Shown here: piece by piece, positions 1 to 8,449 of the stretch
How the letters are laid out: every line of letters starts with the position of its first letter
How positions within the stretch are numbered: the stretch's first letter is position 1
Source of the DNA: a virus
IMG/VR virus record: IMGVR_UViG_3300025127_006147
Coordinates: 1 to 64,000 of that record
Length of the DNA stretch: 64,000 nt
Strand: one strand, 5' to 3'
Notes under the pieces: generated by a model
Database searches by the model: none
Told to the model about the DNA's origin: nothing
Seen by the model: the letters and a program-made list of their open reading frames with translations, nothing else
Program-made: the position numbers and the translations under genes

Positions 1-1628
1 ATAGGTGGTACTGGGGGTAATTTAATATATCTTAGTAACGTATCTAATAAACTTCTACAATCAGAAATGTTATCTATACTTTCAGTAGCAGCTAAAAGTG
101 TTTGTATAAGTGAATTTATAATAGCTGATTGTTTTACATCATTTTCTTTTAGAATTTTTTGTACTATGTATGATACTATTTGTATTATAAATTTTTTAAC
201 TTCCTCCCAAACATATTCTAAAATTAAATCTTTAATACGTTTTAAAATTTTAAAGATTATTCTAAAAAATTTCTTAATTAAATCCATTATATCTAAACTT
301 TCTAAAAAAGCTCCTACAGCTTTTAAGGCTATAGAAATACCCAATAAGACTTTAGGTGTTAGAATTAAACTAATTAATATTAATGGTAATTTTTTAATTA
401 TATTAAAATCAAAATCTACTTTAAGATTCGGTAATTTAAAACCTAATCCTAATTCTTTATCTACACTCATCCCATTTATAGCATTTTCGATAGCTGTATT
501 TATCATTACACCTTCCACGGTAGAGTTAGACTCGTTTAAAAGAGAATCTATAGCATTATTCATTTCATCTATATTTATTTCTCCTTCTATGTCATTACAA
601 GTAACAAACTTAATTAAACCTTTTAATTTTAAATTTACATCTTCATTTAAGTTTCTTAGGTCCTGGTCACCAAACTCAAAAAACTTGTCAATATCTTCAT
701 CCCCACCATCTTCGGATAAATGGCCAACACCAGAAGAATTTATAGACCCACCTAATGAACCATCTCCTTCATCACCACAAACATTTAAAAGTTTATTTAT
801 TAAAGCACCAAATTTACCTTTTAATTCTACTTCTGGTCCACTTAGGTCAGCCTGTATACTTAAGAACCCAGACATAGAATCTAATAATGTAGCTAAAAAA
901 TTATGGGGTTCAAATATTTTAATCGAATCATAATAATCTCTTAAAAATGTGGTTATTTTTCTATCATTATCGTTGGTTATTGTATTATCATTAAATGTAT
1001 TATCTAGACCTACTGGCTTAATTATATAATTAGCAGACCCGTCAAACTCTATTGTAAACAGTCTTTCACCTGACACCCCGAAGTAATCTTGAGGTGCTGT
1101 AGGATTTTCTAGTCTGGAGTATAACTCTTTGTTTGTTGAGTAGGGGAAATCTAGTTGTACTGGGTCATTTTTTTCGTAGGTGGATTTACCGACATTAGTT
1201 GTAGGTGCGTTTTGTAACATTTTAAATGGGTCCAGACTCTTTACTGGAATAGTCATAGAATTATCTACACCACCTGAACCATCCGCAGAGGGAATAACAA
1301 AATCTAAATTACAATTAATAAATTGTATTAATTCTTCAAATATAATTTCTTTACACTCCTCGCTTACCTTACCACCAATTTCGTTACTTATTTTTTTTCT
1401 AACTTTTTTTACAGATTCATCCCCACCTAAATTTTGTAAAAGGTCCATAAAATATTGTATCATATTTCCTTCACCCTCCTCTACGTTAGCACTTACAGAG
1501 TCCAATGAAGACATGAGACTATTTAATTTTGCCTCTTTATCTAAAGATTCTATAGCGTCTTTGGTATTAGTTAGATTTTGAATACCATTTAATCCATCTT
1601 TTTTAGTATTTCCAATATCCTGAGCCAT
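1..1628 (-). CDS. Large probable virion protein, 3' part cut by window edge
   Basis: An uninterrupted minus-strand frame of about 542 codons starts at ATG 1628-1626 and is still open at position 1, so the C-terminus lies outside the window. Its start overlaps the stop of the upstream gene by one base (TAATG), so the two are probably translationally coupled. Visible features are an acidic N-terminal half, a Gly/Ser/Asp-rich linker around residues 290-320, a strongly hydrophobic stretch around residues 405-445 and then a Lys-rich amphipathic helical region. I do not recognise the family. Size, composition and the neighbouring late-type promoter suggest a structural or ejected protein. The hydrophobic stretch could contact a membrane, but that is inference. 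Confidence 0.6.
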   Translation of the reverse strand, partial: MAQDIGNTKKDGLNGIQNLTNTKDAIESLDKEAKLNSLMSSLDSVSANVEEGEGNMIQYFMDLLQNLGGDESVKKVRKKISNEIGGKVSEECKEIIFEELIQFINCNLDFVIPSADGSGGVDNSMTIPVKSLDPFKMLQNAPTTNVGKSTYEKNDPVQLDFPYSTNKELYSRLENPTAPQDYFGVSGERLFTIEFDGSANYIIKPVGLDNTFNDNTITNDNDRKITTFLRDYYDSIKIFEPHNFLATLLDSMSGFLSIQADLSGPEVELKGKFGALINKLLNVCGDEGDGSLGGSINSSGVGHLSEDGGDEDIDKFFEFGDQDLRNLNEDVNLKLKGLIKFVTCNDIEGEINIDEMNNAIDSLLNESNSTVEGVMINTAIENAINGMSVDKELGLGFKLPNLKVDFDFNIIKKLPLILISLILTPKVLLGISIALKAVGAFLESLDIMDLIKKFFRIIFKILKRIKDLILEYVWEEVKKFIIQIVSYIVQKILKENDVKQSAIINSLIQTLLAATESIDNISDCRSLLDTLLRYIKLPPVPP

Positions 1629-1999
1629 TACATTTTATATTCTGTCGGATTATTGTCATCTTCTTTGTCTTTATTTAAAAGACTATTTAAGGTCTCCCGG
1701 TCCTCTAAAGAAAAGCCAGCAGAAGCATTACTACTACTTAAATCTTTTTGTACTAATGTACTTTGTATTTTTGCTAACTGAATTTTTTTCTCTAAAGCGG
1801 AGTCTATAACCTTTTGTTGTTCTTTAATTACTGGACCTAATTGTTGTAAATCATCAGGACCTTGCATAAAACTCAACATTTTATTTTGGATACGAATAGC
1901 TGTAGTTCTTTGTTCTACACATTCATTATAAACTTCTTGTAACAAAGCTAACACACTCTCTTGGTCTAACTTTATTTCCTTTTTTTTAGGTCTAGGCAT
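1628..1999 (-). CDS. Small helical protein of unknown function
   Basis: This 123-residue protein is almost entirely predicted helix, rich in Gln, Lys, Glu and Leu, with a coiled-coil-like centre (residues 10-90) and an acidic, Asn-rich tail. It begins MPRPKKKEIKL and shares the MPRPK start with the sigma-like gene immediately upstream. A TATTTAT motif lies 18 nt before the ATG, suggesting late expression, and its stop overlaps the start of the next gene. Small terminase subunits and chaperones can look like this, but no diagnostic motif was seen, so no function is assigned. Confidence 0.6.
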   Translation of the reverse strand: MPRPKKKEIKLDQESVLALLQEVYNECVEQRTTAIRIQNKMLSFMQGPDDLQQLGPVIKEQQKVIDSALEKKIQLAKIQSTLVQKDLSSSNASAGFSLEDRETLNSLLNKDKEDDNNPTEYKM

Positions 2000-2017
2000 A
2001 GTAAATTTATTTATTGC

Positions 2018-2024
2018 ATAAATA
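2018..2024 (-). promoter_or_regulatory. Candidate late promoter motif
   Basis: TATTTAT on the minus strand, 18 nt before the ATG at 1999. It belongs to a recurrent set of sites in this window that precede virion-type genes. Confidence 0.4.
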
Positions 2025-2041
2025 CCACAATAATAAAAACC

Positions 2042-2746
2042 TTAGTCCTTGTACCCGTCCATAACCCCCTTATAGATGATTTTAAATTTCTTTAGAGAAC
2101 TTCGAATTTCTTTTGTGGATAAATTAGTCATTTCTCTTAAATTTAAGAGAACTAAATTTTTATTAAATTTATTTCCTTCCCCATGAATAAAAATTTCATC
2201 ATAGTTAGTGAAAACTTCTATTAAAGCTGAACCCACTTTAACCTCATTTTCATTTAATGGTGTTATGGACATAAATTCTTCTATCTCATCTACTAAGTCA
2301 ATAAAAAACCTAGTAGTATCTGTTTCTTCTCCAGTACCCATATAATATACTTGGTCGGGCCTTTCTTCTATGGATTTGGAGATATCTTCATAGGATACAC
2401 TTCTATTCTGTAATTTTTGGTCTTTTATTATTTGACCCATTAAGTAGTTTTTACATATAGTACCAAAATATGAGTAGGCTTTTTTACCTTTAGCTGGTTG
2501 AAATTTTTCAGCTTTTGTAATTAGAAAGGAAAGTACATCTGCATGAATATCTCTAAATTCTAAACCTTTTCGATATAATTTATACCTTCTTATTATACTA
2601 TCTATCATTTTATTTAATGGTTCATATAAATAAGATGTATAAATTTGATTTCTTTCGGTAAGAGTAGTAGCTGTTAAAAACATTTTAACAGCGTACTCTT
2701 GTTCCTCTCCGAAGTACATATTATTTTTAGACTTAGGCCTTGGCAT
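2042..2746 (-). CDS. Putative late-transcription sigma factor, gp55-like
   Basis: This 234-residue protein has a sigma-70 region 2-like core. A helical segment (about residues 45-85) is followed by the pattern DIHADVLSFLITKAEKFQP and then KKAYSYFGTICKNYLMGQII, which matches the 'Phe-x-Pro ... Ala-Tyr-x-Tyr-Phe' signature of T4 gp55 and cyanophage late sigma factors that bind the -10 element. The C-terminal 60 residues look like a small helix-turn-helix. In T4, gp55 directs host RNA polymerase to late promoters. A recurrent TATTTAT(A/T) element upstream of structural genes here is a candidate target. The start codon lies next to the stop of the glycosyltransferase gene, so the two are probably co-transcribed. 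Assignment is by motif only. Confidence 0.6.
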   Translation of the reverse strand: MPRPKSKNNMYFGEEQEYAVKMFLTATTLTERNQIYTSYLYEPLNKMIDSIIRRYKLYRKGLEFRDIHADVLSFLITKAEKFQPAKGKKAYSYFGTICKNYLMGQIIKDQKLQNRSVSYEDISKSIEERPDQVYYMGTGEETDTTRFFIDLVDEIEEFMSITPLNENEVKVGSALIEVFTNYDEIFIHGEGNKFNKNLVLLNLREMTNLSTKEIRSSLKKFKIIYKGVMDGYKD

Positions 2747-3550
2747 TTAGTCAGCTGTTTCTGGAGTATATTTTATTCCCCTATCGGTAGTGAAAAAATA
2801 TTCTTTTTTAGCAGTCTCAATCCAAAAGTTAGCTTCCGTCGCATCGATTAACTCTTCCTGGTTAAACTTATAATTCCAAAATAAAGAGTCAGGACGCATA
2901 TTAGTATGTTTATAACCTACTTTAGGTATTGTGAAAACTTTTAAATCGTTATAAGTAGCTCTAAGTAAGAATTCGTAGACAAAAGTTAATCTAACAGTAC
3001 TTTTAAATCCTCCGACTTCTTGGAACTTTTCTTTATTTATTACCATTCCACTAGTTTGGAAATTAGGGTACCGTAATAAACACTGATTATCTAGATATCC
3101 CATTTTATCACTAAAATTCATAGCCCAAACTGCTTCATTTGTAAAATTAATAAATTCACCTTCCGCAGTTACATCTACAACTAATGGTAAGAAAATATCC
3201 ACATCCTTATATTCATTAGAATATTTAAACACATTTTTAAACCATATAGTTGCATATTCATCATCATATTCTAATACTGAGAACCATTTGGTTTTTACAT
3301 TATCAACACCAAAATTAATTTGTCCCATAAATGAAGTATCTCCTGTGTTTTCCACAATATCTACTTCTAAATTTTGAAAATCGAATTGGTCTAGGTAACT
3401 TTTAAGTTTAGGGTCATTACTACGTACAATTAAAAGTTTTGGTTTTTCTTCTACGGTTTGAGTTGTGATGCTTTTAATAGCATTCTTAAATAGGTCGTCT
3501 GTTTTTTCATTTGTTAAATGAATGGGTAATATAATAGTTAAATCTTTCAT
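2747..3550 (-). CDS. Family 2-type (GT-A) glycosyltransferase
   Basis: The 267-residue protein starts with a GT-A Rossmann-like strand (LTIILPIHLTNE) followed by an 'AIKSITTQT' helix, as in GT2 enzymes. An acidic EYDDEY motif near residue 100 stands where the metal-binding DxD of this fold is expected. A second region around 170-190 (SGMVINKEKFQEVGGFK) matches the acceptor-side part of GT2 proteins. It should transfer a sugar from a nucleotide-sugar donor, but donor and acceptor cannot be read from sequence. It overlaps or abuts its neighbours and belongs to the glycan-related minus-strand block, although separated from the main cluster by PhoH and two small genes. Confidence 0.75.
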   Translation of the reverse strand: MKDLTIILPIHLTNEKTDDLFKNAIKSITTQTVEEKPKLLIVRSNDPKLKSYLDQFDFQNLEVDIVENTGDTSFMGQINFGVDNVKTKWFSVLEYDDEYATIWFKNVFKYSNEYKDVDIFLPLVVDVTAEGEFINFTNEAVWAMNFSDKMGYLDNQCLLRYPNFQTSGMVINKEKFQEVGGFKSTVRLTFVYEFLLRATYNDLKVFTIPKVGYKHTNMRPDSLFWNYKFNQEELIDATEANFWIETAKKEYFFTTDRGIKYTPETAD

Positions 3551-3551
3551 T

Positions 3552-4646
3552 TTAATTTTCTTCGTTTACAGTAAGTTTATTAATAGCGTCTTCTAATTCT
3601 TTTTCTTTATCTTTCATTAATCCATCAATAAAAGATTTGATTTCTTTATCTTGTCTTTCAGTGGTGTAAGGTGAAACAGTTTCTTCCATTTTTTCGAATA
3701 ACTCAGACGGTACCGAATCCTCTAACCATGTTTTCATGTACGCATTTATGACATCTACCATTTGATTAAATTCGTAACTCCAAAAACCATTTTCCTCTTG
3801 TAACCATTCAGGTTTAAGATTAGGTATTTTACCAATTACTGGCACACCACTTTTCATACACTCTAGTGGGAAAGTACCAAAACCTGAAATATCGTCTACC
3901 CACACACCTACTGCAACATCTTTTAAAGTTTCAGCGAATGTTTTAGTGTCCATTCCTCTCATATCTCTAAATGTTATCCATTTAAATTGTGGGTATCTAG
4001 CATAAAAAGTTTTAACAATTTTCATAGTATCTCTAGGTTCTCTTGTATGGATAGCCACTAAAGGAGTTCCAGGTTTTTCAGTTTTAGTAAAATCGTCAGT
4101 GATAGATGGTGGAACTACTGAAACATTGACATTAGGGAATACTGAAAGTATGTATTCTTTTGAAATTTCAGAAGTAGTAATAACGTGATTATACCCATAA
4201 CTCATCCATTGTACACCAGGTTGTAACATCTCAAATATATAATCATATGACTGACATAGAACAACTTTAGTACAAACCATTTCTTTAGTTTGTTCCATAA
4301 CATGACCAAATAATTCTGGTACAATTAAAACATCTGCTGGTCCTACAGATAACCCACCTGAACTTACACAAGCGTGTGGTAAAGAAGAGTACTCTTCCCC
4401 TAACCATTCACTTATAGACATCCATTCTCCGTTTTGAGTATCGTTAATTTTATAGTCTTCATTTTCATGTAGAATAAAAGCGTTATACCCCTCATCAACT
4501 AAAGATTTAACTAATTGGTAGTTATATCTGATAGACGCTTTAGGGTTACCTTTACTATCTTGTGTTAAAATAAAAATTTTACCTTCTTTATCTCTGACTA
4601 GATTTAAAGCAAGTTCAATTTTTTGTACGTTAATGTTATTTTCCAT
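3552..4646 (-). CDS. GT-B glycosyltransferase (GT4-like)
   Basis: This 364-residue protein has the two-domain GT-B layout. The N-terminal half begins with 'FILTQDSKGNPKASIRYNYQ', typical of an acceptor domain. The C-terminal half contains GVWVDDISGFGTFPLECMK followed by SGVPVIGKIPNLKPEW, the GT4 signature in which conserved acidic residues bind the nucleotide-sugar phosphate. The last 40 residues are charged and helical. It is one base from the next gene, indicating an operon with the GT2 gene and the sigma-like gene. Substrate is unknown. Confidence 0.75.
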   Translation of the reverse strand: MENNINVQKIELALNLVRDKEGKIFILTQDSKGNPKASIRYNYQLVKSLVDEGYNAFILHENEDYKINDTQNGEWMSISEWLGEEYSSLPHACVSSGGLSVGPADVLIVPELFGHVMEQTKEMVCTKVVLCQSYDYIFEMLQPGVQWMSYGYNHVITTSEISKEYILSVFPNVNVSVVPPSITDDFTKTEKPGTPLVAIHTREPRDTMKIVKTFYARYPQFKWITFRDMRGMDTKTFAETLKDVAVGVWVDDISGFGTFPLECMKSGVPVIGKIPNLKPEWLQEENGFWSYEFNQMVDVINAYMKTWLEDSVPSELFEKMEETVSPYTTERQDKEIKSFIDGLMKDKEKELEDAINKLTVNEEN

Positions 4647-4654
4647 TTTTTAAT

Positions 4655-4981
4655 TTAATTTACTTCTTTTATTATTTTATATTCAATTAAGGTATTAAAA
4701 GACAATTTAAACGGAAAACTCAAATTATCAAGACTTTTATAACCCATCTTTTCATCAATTTCTTCATTGGTAGATAATATAACATCTAAAAATAATCTTA
4801 ACATTTCATATTTTGCAGCATTTATAGCTAAATTATCTGTAACCTCTTCATCCTCTTTGGTTTTAGATTCTTTTTCGAGCGTTATACAGTTCATTAACTC
4901 GTCTAAGTCAACAACCATTTTAGTTCCCATAATGTCCACTTGAAAATCTTTAAGCGAACTCATTTCTCTCAATATACTCAT
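4655..4981 (-). CDS. Hypothetical acidic protein
   Basis: A 108-residue acidic, mostly helical protein with no recognised motif. It overlaps the 3' end of the upstream gene by 32 bases. A second in-frame ATG at 4963 (MSSLKDFQV) is an equally plausible start and would shorten the protein by six residues. The overlap suggests translational coupling with the 198-residue protein upstream. Confidence 0.55.
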   Translation of the reverse strand: MSILREMSSLKDFQVDIMGTKMVVDLDELMNCITLEKESKTKEDEEVTDNLAINAAKYEMLRLFLDVILSTNEEIDEKMGYKSLDNLSFPFKLSFNTLIEYKIIKEVN

Positions 4982-5546
4982 CTTCTATTAAATCTTTAAT
5001 CGAGGAGACATATAAGACATTTCCGTGATAATTAGATACCTTATCATCTTTATTATATTCCTCTTTGTTTATTTTTATATACTTAGTTTTTTTATAGTTA
5101 GTAATGTTTGAATTATTTGTAATTATTATATCTGCTTTTTCATTAACAGATTTAAAATCCTCTAAAGGAAAAAACTCTATATTATCTATTAGGATACCCA
5201 TTCTAGCTAAAAACATTAAAGTAGCGGGTTTAGATTTCTCAATTTCGTTAGAAAATAAAATTATATTAAATTTATCTCTATATTTTTTATAAAATTCATT
5301 AACCATAAATGAAGTTCCTTCTTCACACTCGTTGGAGTAACCAAATATTCTCATAGGACATTCTATGTACATATACTCAATTAAGTCCTCTTTAGAATCA
5401 AATCCTAAATATTCTTGTAGACCTTGTCCTTCATACTCATTTTCAAACTCTTTTTCTAAATTATCAGCCTTGTAAACTAATATAGTTTTACTTTCAATGT
5501 CTCTAATCAAATTATTTAATTCTATGTAAATATTTTTTTTCATCAT
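4950..5546 (-). CDS. Possible degenerate HAD-like protein
   Basis: This 198-residue protein begins with two tandem ATGs, and a TATTTAT motif lies 12 nt upstream. The order of elements resembles the HAD fold: an N-terminal strand (TILVYKADNL), a central 'FNIILFSNE' strand where HAD motif II would lie, a conserved Lys (SKPATLMFLARMGI), and a late 'KADIIITNNSNITN' strand where motif III would be. The nucleophile motif DxDxT is not present, so if related it has probably lost phosphatase activity. Resemblance to phage 5'-nucleotidase-like proteins is weak, and function is not assigned. Confidence 0.5.
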   Translation of the reverse strand: MMKKNIYIELNNLIRDIESKTILVYKADNLEKEFENEYEGQGLQEYLGFDSKEDLIEYMYIECPMRIFGYSNECEEGTSFMVNEFYKKYRDKFNIILFSNEIEKSKPATLMFLARMGILIDNIEFFPLEDFKSVNEKADIIITNNSNITNYKKTKYIKINKEEYNKDDKVSNYHGNVLYVSSIKDLIEDEYIERNEFA

Positions 5547-5558
5547 TTAAAAAATAGG

Positions 5559-5565
5559 ATAAATA
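5559..5565 (-). promoter_or_regulatory. Candidate late promoter motif
   Basis: TATTTAT on the minus strand, 12 nt before the ATG at 5546. The spacing equals that at the tape-measure and fibre genes. Confidence 0.4.
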
Positions 5566-5581
5566 CTATAGTAGTAAACTA

Positions 5582-6244
5582 TTAATAACCCGTTAATAAA
5601 GTTAAAACTTCATCTATAGCTTCATGTCTGTGATTATCTTCTAAAACAGCTTTAAAAACAAATTCTGAATCTTTAATTTTAGGAATTTCATGTATAGCAG
5701 AGTAATTTTTATCTTTGAGGTCGATTTGTTGATTATCACCACAAAATATCATAGTAGAATTTTTACCCAACCTACCCAAAGCCATGTTTAACTGGGACTT
5801 AGTTAAGTTCTGAAATTCATCTACAATCACCACACAGTTTTCAAAAGTTCTACCCCTAAAGTGAGCTAATGAAACTAATTCTATACTTTCGTCTTCTTCC
5901 ATTCTAGAAAGTATTTGTGGTTTATTATATACCTTTCTCATATTACTTCTAATAGGAACAAGCCATGGTTCCATTTTTTCTTTTTCAGAACCAGGTAAAA
6001 ATCCATTATCTTCAGTAGATACTGTAGGTCTAGTTATTATAACTTTATTAACCATTCTTTTAAAGAACATATCTAAAGCACTTTGACAAGCTAATAGTGT
6101 TTTTCCGCTTCCAGCCTTACCCACAATAAAATTAAATGGGTGATTTAATATAGCTGCTTTTGCTGTTTTTTGTTCTGGAGATAAGGTTATTGAAAATCTA
6201 ACGGGCCCTTTAGGGGGGACCTTATCTATGTTTTGTTTTGCCAT
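5582..6244 (-). CDS. phoH: PhoH-like P-loop ATPase
   Basis: This 220-residue protein has a Walker A loop (GKAGSGKT, residues 42-49), the PhoH-specific 'IITRPTVSTEDNGFLPG' segment, a Walker B (VVIVDEFQN, about 138-146) and a sensor-like CGDNQQID. Length and motif order match the single-domain PhoH proteins common in T4-like marine phages. PhoH proteins are ATPases, and cellular relatives are linked to RNA metabolism and phosphate stress. The phage role is unsettled. It sits between the sugar cluster and the small HAD-like gene, 8 nt from the end of gmd, so it is probably in the same transcript. Confidence 0.92.
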   Translation of the reverse strand: MAKQNIDKVPPKGPVRFSITLSPEQKTAKAAILNHPFNFIVGKAGSGKTLLACQSALDMFFKRMVNKVIITRPTVSTEDNGFLPGSEKEKMEPWLVPIRSNMRKVYNKPQILSRMEEDESIELVSLAHFRGRTFENCVVIVDEFQNLTKSQLNMALGRLGKNSTMIFCGDNQQIDLKDKNYSAIHEIPKIKDSEFVFKAVLEDNHRHEAIDEVLTLLTGY

Positions 6245-6252
6245 CTAAATTT

Positions 6253-7308
6253 TTATTTTTTATATTTATTTAACCAATACTCTATCATTTCATCTAACAT
6301 AGTTTCAAAAGTGTATTTAGGTGTCCAACCTAATTCACTCCTTAATTTAGTAGAATCACCTTTTAAATCATGTAACTCTTCAGGTCTCATATGTTTTTCA
6401 TCAATCACTACATAATCCCTAAAATCTAAATCTAATCTATTAAAAGTATATTCACATAAATCTTTAACCGAGTGTGAAATACCTGTGGCACACACATAAT
6501 CATCTGGTTTTAAAGTGGATTGTAACATAAGCCACATAGCTTCCACATAATCTTTAGCATGACCCCAATCACGAGTAGCGTCTAGGTTACCTAAATGTAA
6601 TTTGTCTTGCAATCCTAATTTAATTCTAACTGCAGCTTTAACTACTTTATTTGTTACAAAATTTGTCCCTCTTCTAGGTGATTCGTGGTTAAAAAGAATA
6701 CCGTTCCATATTTTCATACCATAAGAATTTCTATAATTTCTTGTTATGTTGTAAGAAAATACTTTTGCACAACCATAAGGTGATACTGGATTCATAGCTG
6801 TAGTTTCCCTTTGAAATCTATCTGAATCTATATTATTACCAAACATCTCAGATGAACTAGCTTGGTATATTTTGGAGTTAGGTGACACCATCCGACAAGC
6901 TTCTAGTAAATTTAAAGTACCTAAACCTGTTGCATTTACAGTATATAGGGGTTGGTCAAAACTTACTCTAACATGTGATTGAGCTGCTAAATTATATATT
7001 TCGTCTGGTTCTACTTTTTGTAATACTCTAACTAAAGAAGCCATATCAGTTAAATCAGCATACTCTAAATTTAAATAATCGAATATATGGTCAATTCTAA
7101 CTGATTGAGTTTCGGAAACTGAATTTCTTTTTACAATACCCCATACCTCGTAATCTTTTTCTAATAATAGTTCTGCTAAATAAGAACCATCTTGTCCATT
7201 AATTCCAGTAATTAATGCTCTTTTTCTTCTATAATGTTTTTCACCCATATCTATAATCCCTAATTTAGATTCTTTAGGGTCAACTTCTACCCATCCGTCT
7301 TTATTCAT
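6253..7308 (-). CDS. gmd: GDP-mannose 4,6-dehydratase
   Basis: Converts GDP-D-mannose to GDP-4-keto-6-deoxy-D-mannose, the entry step to GDP-fucose, GDP-colitose and related sugars. This 351-residue extended SDR has the NAD(P) loop ([16 protein letters not shown], from residue 31), the catalytic segment SSSEMFGN and the YxxxK pair in '[12 protein letters not shown]'. A C-terminal '[21 protein letters not shown]' region is characteristic of Gmd. The first 30 residues are an extension relative to typical family members, and ATG at 7248 is a possible alternative start. The 8-base overlap with the stop of the aminotransferase-fold gene supports the longer form and coupled translation. It feeds the two downstream-acting enzymes encoded just upstream. 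Confidence 0.93.
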   Translation of the reverse strand: MNKDGWVEVDPKESKLGIIDMGEKHYRRKRALITGINGQDGSYLAELLLEKDYEVWGIVKRNSVSETQSVRIDHIFDYLNLEYADLTDMASLVRVLQKVEPDEIYNLAAQSHVRVSFDQPLYTVNATGLGTLNLLEACRMVSPNSKIYQASSSEMFGNNIDSDRFQRETTAMNPVSPYGCAKVFSYNITRNYRNSYGMKIWNGILFNHESPRRGTNFVTNKVVKAAVRIKLGLQDKLHLGNLDATRDWGHAKDYVEAMWLMLQSTLKPDDYVCATGISHSVKDLCEYTFNRLDLDFRDYVVIDEKHMRPEELHDLKGDSTKLRSELGWTPKYTFETMLDEMIEYWLNKYKK

Positions 7309-8449
7309 GTTTATTTATTATATTAACTATTACGTCTATATTTTGGGTTGTAAGTCCTTGATGGTTAGGAATATAGAAACCCTGTGACTCAAGTAGTTCA
7401 CAGTTATTCAATCCCCCTTTATCACCTTTCCACATAGGTTTATTTGCCATATTTCCAGCAATTAATGGCCTAACTTCTATATTATTATCCACTAAATCTT
7501 TAATAATGTTATTTCTTTTCGGGTGAACTATCGGTATAGCAAAACTAGAAACGTAATCACTAGGTTTTTCATCTAAATCCAACAAATTAGTTTTTAACTT
7601 ACTAATATAATATTTAAAATTTTCTCTACGTCTTTTAGAATACTCATCTAGTTTTTCGATAGCTCTTAAACCTATAAAAGCCTGTAAATCAGTAGACCTT
7701 AAATTCATTCCAGGAACATAGAAATTATATAGTGCATCAAAATCCGTACACCCATATTGTTCTCTTAATTGTTTTTGTTTCCATTTAGGTAAATCTCGGT
7801 CCCACCCATGACTTCTCATCATTAGTAATAAATGATAAAACTCTTCATCATTGGTATTTATAAATCCACCCTCGATAGTTGATAGATGGTGACCAAAGTA
7901 CATAGAGAAAAAAGATGCGAAACCAAATGAACCTAAGTAATCTTCATTAAATTTAGAACCCATACTTTCACATACATCTTCTAATAAAATTACATCATAC
8001 TTATCACAAAGTTTGTTTATTTCTACCATATCGGGTACTAATCCTAAAGGAGAAACTAAAATTAGAGTAGATGGATTTTCTTTCTTAAATATTTTTTCTA
8101 ATGATTTTAAATCACACGACAAATCTGTTAAGTTACAATCACACATTACAACATCATAATCTAATAACATAGGGGAACTTACATCAGTTGCCCAACTTAG
8201 AGCTGGTACAACTATTTTATTATTTTTTAATTTACCTGATTCTTTTAAAGCAGCTAAAGTTAATAAAATAGAAGATGAACCAGAATTTACAAATACAGAA
8301 TATTTAGTTCCTATTTTTTTGGCCCATTTTTTTTCTAGTTCTTTGGTGAGTTCACCTTTTGTAAGTCTGGGTATTGGGTCCTGTTGTAACCAGGAAATGA
8401 GATGGTTTATATCCTCTCTATCTATTGTATCACTAACTAATTTTATCAT
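7301..8449 (-). CDS. colD: GDP-4-keto-6-deoxymannose 3-dehydratase, ColD-like
   Basis: A DegT/DnrJ/EryC1-fold PLP enzyme of 382 residues. In sugar aminotransferases the PLP lysine sits in the motif Lys-Asn-Leu-x-x-x-Glu-Gly-Gly. Here the aligned segment is [12 protein letters not shown] (residues 184-195), with His187-His188 where the lysine belongs. His in place of Lys is the hallmark of the 3-dehydratases ColD and RfbH/E1, and FGHH-type segments are characteristic of ColD. ColD removes the C3 hydroxyl of GDP-4-keto-6-deoxymannose. The position between gmd and an Fcl/ColC-like reductase, with overlapping ends on both sides, supports a GDP-L-colitose pathway. The alternative, a GDP-perosamine synthase, would need the lysine. 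Confidence 0.82.
   Translation of the reverse strand: MIKLVSDTIDREDINHLISWLQQDPIPRLTKGELTKELEKKWAKKIGTKYSVFVNSGSSSILLTLAALKESGKLKNNKIVVPALSWATDVSSPMLLDYDVVMCDCNLTDLSCDLKSLEKIFKKENPSTLILVSPLGLVPDMVEINKLCDKYDVILLEDVCESMGSKFNEDYLGSFGFASFFSMYFGHHLSTIEGGFINTNDEEFYHLLLMMRSHGWDRDLPKWKQKQLREQYGCTDFDALYNFYVPGMNLRSTDLQAFIGLRAIEKLDEYSKRRRENFKYYISKLKTNLLDLDEKPSDYVSSFAIPIVHPKRNNIIKDLVDNNIEVRPLIAGNMANKPMWKGDKGGLNNCELLESQGFYIPNHQGLTTQNIDVIVNIINKHE

Noticed and set aside
67-933. A 288-codon plus-strand frame at the left edge
   Set aside because: It lies opposite the large minus-strand frame 1628-1, which has sensible composition, is coupled to its upstream gene and covers the entire region. The plus frame is rich in Ser, Ile and Phe and looks like an antisense shadow.
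7301-8449. Annotation as a GDP-perosamine synthase/ordinary sugar aminotransferase
   Set aside because: The PLP lysine of the KNL motif is replaced by His (HHL), and the neighbour is a ColC/Fcl-type reductase; both favour a 3-dehydratase.
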